A DNA stretch of 64,000 bases from Haematococcus lacustris (taxonomy: Eukaryota > Chlorophyta > Chlorophyceae > Chlamydomonadales > Haematococcaceae): NCBI GenBank assembly GCA_030144725.1, contig JASKMD010000029.1:995849-1059848 (forward strand), in the 5' to 3' direction. Shown piece by piece: positions 56,988-64,000 of this stretch; the stretch's first letter is position 1; the number at the start of each line of letters is the position of its first letter. The position numbers and the translations under genes were made by a program. The notes beneath the pieces are model-generated. The model ran no database searches, was not told the origin of the DNA, and saw nothing but the letters and a program-made list of their open reading frames with translations.

Positions 56988-59900
56988 ATGTACCGGGCGC
57001 TCGCAGCACTCGGTAGCAGGCACGGACCAGCAAGCAGTCCAGCTGTAGACCAAGGCCTTCAGCCGGCTGGGCCAGGGCCCTCGAGAGGAGCGAGGCCAGG
57101 AGCTGGCGGCAAGCCCGGTGTAAAGTCTGGGGTCAGGAGCCAGACTGGACTAGAAGCTGGTGCAGGGCCCTGGACCGGGGCAGGGGCTGGGGCAGGGTTA
57201 GAAGCTGAGGCTGGGGCTGGGGCCGGGCCAGCGGCAGGGTCAGGGGCAAGACCAAGGGCAGGGTTGAGAGCAGAGCCAATGGCAGTGAAGGGCTTGCGAC
57301 CTGATGCAAGCGCAGAGACATGTATGGGCAGGGACTCAGCATCACGTGCTGCCCCAGCCAGTGCCCCTCCCAGCCATTCCCGTGACTCCGCCAGGCTCTT
57401 GGCCGGTGGCCCTGATTTGGGGTCCTCAGCGCTGCCTGAGCCTGGTTCAGGGAACCCAGGCAGGGATAGCTGGGGTGGCCAGGCTGCTGTCACCCCATCA
57501 GAGGTGGCCTACCTGGCGTATGGCCTGGCCCGCCTAGGCAACCGCGACCCTGGGCTGTGGGGGACAGTGATAAAGGCAGCCAGCAGCGGGCTGGTACAGT
57601 GGAGCCCCAGGGAGGTGGCCAAGCTGGCCTGGGCTGCAGCCAAGGTCGCATCGTCAGCGTCACACCCGCCCAGCGGTGGGAGCGGGTCAGGGGAGCCTGC
57701 CCCTCCCTCCCCTGCTGCAGCAGCCAGCGGCATGTCAGGTGCTGCTACTGCTGCTGCTAATGCTGCTGCTGCTGTGAGGGGTGATGAAGGGGCCACAGCA
57801 CAGTCACTGCCCCAGCATGGACAGCCAGCAGAGCAGTCTACTGCGCAGACATTGAGCCCTGTGTACCCTGAACTGCTGCAAGGGCAGCAGCAGCAGCAAG
57901 GGCAGCAGCAACAGCAAGGGCAGCACCCTGATGGCCAGGAAGAGCAGCTGCAGCCAGTCCCAGCCCACCTGCAGCAGCCGCCACAGTCACAGAGGGAACA
58001 GGCACAGTCAGCTATTCCACGAGTGCAACAGCACAGTGCAGGTCCCTCAAGAGAGCAGGCTGGAGTGGGTTATGCACTGCCCCAGCGGCCACTAAAGATG
58101 GAGCAGGCACCACGCTCCTTGCGTTCTCAGGTGCCCTCCCTCCCAGTCCTGCTGCCTAAACCCGTGCTGCCTGGAATTGGACCAGGGACCCAGGTCAGTG
58201 CAGTGGCAGGCCAAGGCCATAGCCAAGGCCAAGGCACAGCAGGCAGACAGGGGGCTCAGCAGGGACCATCACCAGGCCCTCTGCTGCCGCTCAAGAGCCG
58301 CCCACCCAACCTTTCAACTGTGCTGCCCTCTGCCCAGCCCCAGCTCCAGCCCCAGCCCCATCCGCAGCCCCAGCCCCATCCGCAGCCCCAGCCCCAGCCC
58401 CAGCTCCAGCCCCAGCCCCAGCCCCACCCGCAGCCCCAGCCCCAGCCCCAGCCCCAGCCCCAGCCCCAGCCCCAGCCCCAGCCGCAGCCGCAGCCCCAGC
58501 CGCAGCCCCAGCCCCAGCCGCAGCCCCAGCCGCAGCCCCAGCCCCAGCCCCAGCCCCAGCCCCAGCCCCAGCCCCAGCCCCAGCCCCAGCCCCAGCCCCA
58601 GCCCCAGCCCCAGCCCCAGCCCCAGCCCCAGCCCCAGCCCAACTGTGAGCATGCAACACTGTCTCCCCACTCACAAGCTGCACAGCCCCAGCAGCAGCTC
58701 AGACCGCAGCTGTGGCCGCAGACCCCTCAAGCGCAGGCCACCCTGCCTGTAAACGCTGCTCCTACAGCACCCCAGTCCCAGCAGCCACCCCAGCCCCAGC
58801 CCAGTGCCCAGAACACCCCCCACACTGCTGAAACTCTATTTCACGATGTCAGTGCCCAGACACAGCCCCAGGTCCTCCTCCCGGCCCCCCCTCGGCCGCT
58901 ACCTCCTCAGCTGCTGCCCGACCCCGGCCCTGGCCCTGGCCCTGGCCTTGGCCCTGGCCCTGGCCCTGGCTCTGGCCCTGGCCCTGGCCCAGGCCCTGGC
59001 CACCGCCCCCTCCAACGCCAGCTGCAGGCCTTGGTCTCCCGGTTAGGCCTCCATGCACTGCACCTCCTCCCACGCTTCAACACCTGGGAGCTGTGCAACC
59101 TGCTGTGGGCAGTAGCCAAGCTTGGCTGCAAGGCGCCTGCTCTGTTCCAAGCTGCCCTGCCCCACCTTAAGCAGAAGCTGGCCAGAGGGCAGGTCACCCC
59201 ACAGGATGTCAGCAACAGCGCCTGGGCATACGCACGGGCAGCACCCCACCCCTGCGGCCTGCTTCTCATGCACGCCATCACCACCAGTGGCTTGCTGCAC
59301 GAGGCACCCAGCACAGCACAGTGCCTCAGCCCGCCTCCTGCTGCGTGGCCACTGCCTGTGAAGCAAGCCAGGCAGACGGTTGAGACCAGCAGTGAGGAGC
59401 CTGGGCTGGCAGCACAGGGAGCAGCCAGGGTGGATGCAGCCAAGGGGCGAGGGCTGAAGCAGGGGCCGCGACAGGGGCAGGGGCAGGGGCAGGGGCAGGG
59501 GCAGGGGCAGGGGCAGGGGCAGGGGCGGGGGCAGGGGCAGGGGCGGCGGCAGGGGCAGGATGTGGGCCAGGGGCGGGGTGCAGGGGCTTCCACTGGCGCT
59601 CCGGCCGCCTCCCCGGCCCTGCCTCCCTTCCCCTTCTCCCTCTCCGCCTTCAAAGACCAGGAGCTGTCCAACCTGCTGTGGGCGGCGGCCAGCCTGGGCT
59701 ACGCTGACAGTGGGTGGCAGCTGAGTCGCTCAGTGGCAGGGCAGCTGGTGCAGCGCAGTCCACGCCTCAAGCCCCAGGCCCTGGCTAATGCCGCATGGGC
59801 TTGCGCCAAGCTGGGCTACACAGACAGTGGCTTCTACAAGGCCATGCTGCTGTCAGCCGGGCAACAGGTGGGTGCCTACTGCCTCACATGTAGTTTTGCG

Positions 59901-62900
59901 CATGCTGCAAGTCATGGGGTCACACTCAATTTCTACCGGGTCACACCGAATCCTCATCACACACATGTCAAGCTGAAGTGCTCACATCCCGGCGTCACCA
60001 CCCTCTGCCCCTGTGCAGACCGCGTCCAGGGTTTCAAGTATTCACACAAAAAGTTGCATGAGCTTTGTAACACACTGCGCATGCTGGAAATGTATTTAGA
60101 CGCAACGTGAATGTATTCAACAAACGTAGTGACGTGGGGCAAGGGCAGGCAGAAGAATGTTTGCTTTCAGCTTAGTCTCCTCTGCTGTTGGCGCTGCCAC
60201 TGCCTGCAGCCTCATAAGTTGAACACGCAAGAATTGAGCAACCTGGTGTGGGCCCTGGCTACCTGCCTGCACACCACTGGCCAGCTGGAGCTGGACGCAC
60301 CCCAGGTTCAAGCCCTGCTGGCTCTGCTGCAGGCGGTGGGTCTCAGAGCCAGGGCCATGGCCCCCGCTGCTCTGGCCCAGTGTGCCTGGGCTCTAGGTCA
60401 GCTGAAACGCTGGCAGCAAGAGGAGGAGGCAGGACAACCTGAACAGCAGCAGGGGCAGCCAGAGAGCCAGCAGAGGGCCTTGTTGCCTGTACAGCCTCAA
60501 GACAGCCCAGGGCCTCACCCTCACCCTCTCCCTCGCACACACCAGCACCCCATCCCTCCTCCTGGCCCCCCCAGCCTATTGCCTCCCCCCAGCCTGCTGA
60601 CCGCCGCTCTCTCTGACGCGTGTGATGCCCTGTCTGGCGCCGCCGCCGCCCAGCTGCCCAGCCTCGGTGCCCATGAGCTGGCTGTGCTGGTGGAGGGGCT
60701 GTCCCGCTGCCAGCTGCAGGGCGTGGACTCTCGCCTGTTTGCTGCCCTGGGCCATGCGGCCGTGCCCCATGTGCTGGCGGGTGCCTTCTCACCTGGCGGC
60801 CTGGCCTCCCTGCTGGCAGGCTTTGCCCGGGCCAAGCAGCGCCACGCCCCGCTGGGCAACGCAGCGGCCCGGGTGGCAGCGCTGCAGGCTGAGGCATTCA
60901 CCTGCCCGCAGCTGGCCAACCTGCTGTGGGCGCTGTCCGTGATGAGGGTGGTGGACAGGCAGCTGGTGGAGCGGGTGGCTGAGCTGCTGCTGCAGGGCCC
61001 ACTGGCAGGGCCAGGGCTGGGTGCAGGGGTGGAGGCCAGGCGGGGTGTGTGGTCAGGGCCCAGGCCGCCACCCAGCACTGTGCCCACCCCTGCTGCCACA
61101 GCCCCGCCTGGCAGAGCACAGCCTGTCAGCCTGGGTGCTGCAGGCCACCAGCCTGACTGGGCTGCAGCCGGCAGGGAGGCCGGGCAGGGTGATGCAGGTG
61201 TGGGTGTGTCTGCTGCCCCTGGCCCTGGCCCCAGCCCCAGCCCCAGCTCCTCCCTCGACTCCTTTGACGACCTGTTGCCCCGCAGCAGTGCAGCCTCCCT
61301 GCTCCAGCAGCTGGGCTGGGTGGAGGGTGATGAGGAGGATGAGGATGGGGAGTGGGCTGAGGAGGAGGGGCTGCCACCCTGCTACAGCTTGCTGCCGCTG
61401 GTAGAGGAGGGGCAGCGGCTGGACAGGGAGGAGCAGCTGGTGTGGGCCCAGCAGCAGGCCCAGCAGCTCAAGTGGCAGCAGCAGCAGCAGCAGCAGCAGC
61501 TGGGTGTGCTGGACCCAGCGCAGCCAGCTCCACCTGGTCAGTGGCAGCCACCACAGCAGGGGCAGCAGCAGCAAGGTGGGCAGGCCTACAGGGCAGGGTC
61601 CAGGCTGCCCAGCCCCATGGCGGCTGCCGCCAGTCCAGGCCTGCCCTCCTTGGCTCCCCTCTCTGCTGCGCTGCAGCCCCTGTCTGCTGGGACAGGCAGG
61701 CCACGCAGCGCCAGCTTCACCTGGGTCCTGCTGGCCTGGGCCTTTGCCCGCGCTCGCTACCACCACCATCAGCTGTATGACAAGCTAGGGGAGGCAGTGC
61801 TGCAAGGCCTGCAAGGCAGCCACCTGATGCCCAGCCTGCAGCAGGCCAGCAGGGCTGCACCACCACACCCAAGCAGCAGCAGCAGCAGCAGCAGCTCAGT
61901 GTCAGCCACCCGCAGCGGGTCAGACCATGGCACTAGGAGCACCAGCCCACTGGCTGGCTTGCCCCTCTCCCTGCCTGCCCCTCCTCCCAGCCCTGCCAGC
62001 CCCCTGCTGAGCAACCCACTGGCCAGAGGGCCGCCTCAGCCCAGCCCCTCCCCCACGCCCCTTGCCCAGCTGAGCAGCACCTGCCTGGTGCAGCTGCTGT
62101 GGGCGTATGCCAGCCACGAGCACTGCCAGGCCGCGCTGCTGCGTGCCGCGGCCCCCGTGCTGTCCGCCCGCATCCTGCAGGGGCAGCTGAGCAGCCGGCG
62201 CGTGGCCTGTGTGGCCTGGGCCTACGCCCGGCTGCAGCAGCTGGAGCCGCGCCTGTTCTCAGCCATCCTGCGCCACAGCATGGCGCACGCGGAGCAGTGA
62301 GTGGCGCGTGCAGGCGGCCAGCTGGGCCCCTGGCTAGCACCCCACGCAGCGCTGCTAGCGGCAGCCACGCCACAGGGGGCAGGCCAGGTGCGGGGCAGGC
62401 AGCTAGCTAGAGTGAGGTGCCACCCGGTCACACCCCCAGCCGCCGCTGCTGCCTGGTGCCCAGTGCTGGCTGTGCTGTGCTGCGCCCTGCTGGCCTGGCC
62501 CTGCCTGCGCAGGTACGAGCTGCGCTACTGGGCGCGCCTGGCCTGGGCCTTCTCCACCCTGGGCCTGGCCTCAGAGGAGGCCTACCACCAGCGGCTGGCC
62601 CGCCTGATGCAGGAGCGCCAGCAGCAGCTGCAGCGCCCCACCCCAGCCGCGGGGGCTGTGGCTGCGGCTCAGCGGCCCAGCCGGCTGCAGCAGCGGGGTA
62701 AGAGGCACACAGCAGCCCCAGCAGCCAGGCCTGGCGCAGGGCAAGGACCCAGGGTGGGCCTGGAGTGCGCTGATGAGCAGGACTGGATGGGCAGGAGCAG
62801 GGCACACGGCCAGCTGCTGCTGTAGGGCAATCCTTCACCACTTAGGCCACTTAAGCCAACACCAGCCTGTGACTTGGGTCAGAGTGCATTGTGCTTGGCA

Positions 62901-63021
62901 CACCTAGGTCGTCATGGATGGTGCCAGTACGCTGCTCCTTCTTTCAGATGGACAGATGGCTGGCTCGCCTAAGCTGCCTGCAGTCAGTCTGCCTCGCCGC
63001 CCTCTCCGTCTTGGGCTTTAG
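56988..63021 (+). CDS. OPR/HPR-type helical-repeat protein, 4 exons
   Basis: A large RNA-binding repeat protein of the kind that acts in plastids or mitochondria. Exons: 56988-59867, 60210-62296, 62513-62697, 62948-63021 (TAG); phases agree, about 1741 aa. The repeats share the pattern xxELxNLLWAxAxLG: SEVAYLAYGLARLG, WELCNLLWAVAKLG, QELSNLLWAAASLGY, QALANAAWACAKLGY, QELSNLVWALATCLH, PQLANLLWALSVMR, VQLLWAYASHEH, RYWARLAWAFSTLG. This fits OPR or the related heptatricopeptide (FASTK-like) class; no C-terminal RAP domain is visible. Long in-frame hexamer-coded linkers interrupt the repeats: (QP)n at 58330-58640, (GP)n at 58920-59000, (GQ)n at 59470-59560, and an acidic segment GDEEDEDGEWAEEEG. 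The start is uncertain because the region upstream is short and next to a gap. Confidence 0.8.
58330..58640 (+). repeat. In-frame (CCCAGC)n coding hexamer array
   Basis: About 50 CCCAGC-type units encode a Pro-Gln dipeptide run. The length stays a multiple of three and the frame is kept on both sides. Confidence 0.95.
59468..59570 (+). repeat. In-frame (GGGGCA)n coding hexamer array
   Basis: About 15 GGGGCA-type units encode Gly-Gln repeats. It is the same unit as the intronic array at 3811-3990 but is kept in frame here. Confidence 0.9.
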
Positions 63022-64000
63022 GACTGCCTGCAAAGCACTTCAAGGCTAGGTACACTAACACACACCAAATGTGCATATGTGCGGTTCGTAGAGCAGCACT
63101 AAGACAACCAAGTTGGACCAGGATGACACTGCGTGAGTGATGGTGTCCAGATCCATGTTCATGCCATCCTGTGGTGCGGGCGGACTGATGCGGCCTCCCA
63201 CCCAGGCTCTCTCCTGCCAGGGTCAGCCGGCTCCTCCCTGCTTCTTTCCTTCGCGCTCCCTGCTGCTTTCCTAAGCCTCACCTCAAGTGGTACATGATTG
63301 GCTGGGTCGCCCTGGGCGCCCTGTTTGCACAGAAGCTAGGTGGAGCCTGATTTGTTGGCCAGCTCCTGTTGTAGAGGGAGGAGGGACCTAGGTCACCACA
63401 CAGGTTAGCTTGTGTTGTGTCAGTTGCAGCCTGACGACACATTAACAACACGGTGCTGTTGGCCTGATGCAATGGCATTAGTACAGCAATGCCACTTTGG
63501 TCAGCATGCCTAGGTCTCCGTACTTTGATGGGGCAAAAGGATTGCAGGACCTATGGTCATCCCACTAATGCACCTTGATGCAGCCGCCGGATGCAGCAGG
63601 CTGTGTCACCAACTGTAGCGGTGTTGTAGACTGATGTGAATCATCAATGCCTTGTATGATGGTCAGCCGTGCCTGGGCCGCTGCCTTAGGCATCGCATGC
63701 CAACATTTTTAAGCCAATCAGGCCTGGCCCGATACAATCAGGGCTGTGACAAGACGTCGTCTGCAGACGAAAAGACGACGTCTGTCGTCTACTATGTCTT
63801 TTCGTCTCAACCACCCCGTCTGCTGCTCGCCTGCTGCTGACATCGCGCTGTTGCCCGACCGGGGGCAGCACCCGGCACTTTCAGGGTTTTTAATGAATAC
63901 GTTCAGATTTGCAGATGAATTTTTTTGGAAATCTTACAGATTTGCGGATGAAAATCTGCAAATTACACGACACTGGCTACATGTGGTCTTATATGTAATG
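63022..64000. other. 3' flank and intergenic DNA
   Basis: No gene seen. An 11-bp inverted repeat (AGACGTCGTCT at 63752-63762, AGACGACGTCT at 63773-63783) forms a strong hairpin, and TCGTCTGCAGACGA (63757-63770) is itself palindromic. A diverged direct repeat around CAGATTTGC lies at 63905-63960. TGTAA occurs at 63994-63998, nearly 1 kb past the stop. Confidence 0.5.

Overview
This window reads as nuclear DNA of a chlorophycean green alga. The signs are GC-rich, intron-dense genes with AG|GTGAGG-type donors and TGCAG acceptors, long Ala/Pro/Gln-rich protein segments, octotricopeptide-type organellar RNA-binding proteins, and very many short tandem repeats in introns. The style resembles Chlamydomonadales such as Haematococcus, but that placement is inference. 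All gene models were spliced by eye; reading phase across junctions was the main control.

Layout. 1-2.9 kb: no gene. 2.9-12.6 kb (-): a 13-exon OPR protein of about 1312 aa. 12.6-13.4 kb: a shared divergent promoter interval. 13.4-19.2 kb (+): an unrecognised protein rich in Ala, Pro, Ser and Gln. 19.9-22.5 kb (-): a six-exon GILT-type thiol reductase with CPYC and the full GILT signature. 22.5-29.8 kb: a gene-poor stretch with a ~970-bp inverted repeat, broken ORFs and huge (CCCCG)n, (GGGTC)n and (GGGGC)n tracts. 29.8-42.1 kb (-): a 19-exon, ~1235-aa protein with Sfi1-like W-repeats followed by a coiled coil; four of its introns carry antisense pieces of one mobile family whose C-terminus resembles the RuvC-III end of Fanzor/TnpB. 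42.5-44.5 kb: a segment bounded by a perfect 27-bp inverted repeat. 44.75-45.1 kb: a broken 5' piece of a Fanzor-like gene. 45.7-46.5 kb (-): a five-exon centromeric histone H3 (CenH3) of 152 aa. 47.1-49.1 kb (-): a Fanzor-like gene that stops after RuvC-I. 49.9-50.8 kb (-): a coiled-coil ORF with one in-frame TAG. 53.6-55.65 kb (+): a MYB factor running into a 500-N gap. 57-63 kb (+): a second repeat protein of the OPR/HPR type.

The genes do not form a pathway. Two OPR-type proteins probably act on organellar RNA, GILT in the secretory/vacuolar route, CenH3 at the kinetochore, the Sfi1-like protein probably at centrin-containing basal-body structures, and MYB in transcription. CenH3 and the Sfi1-like gene lie on the same strand, separated by about 3.5 kb of mobile and repetitive DNA. 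The strongest leads are the intron-rich CenH3, and the Fanzor-like family, whose short copies share a 3' end and carry 13- and 17-bp direct repeats like target-site duplications.
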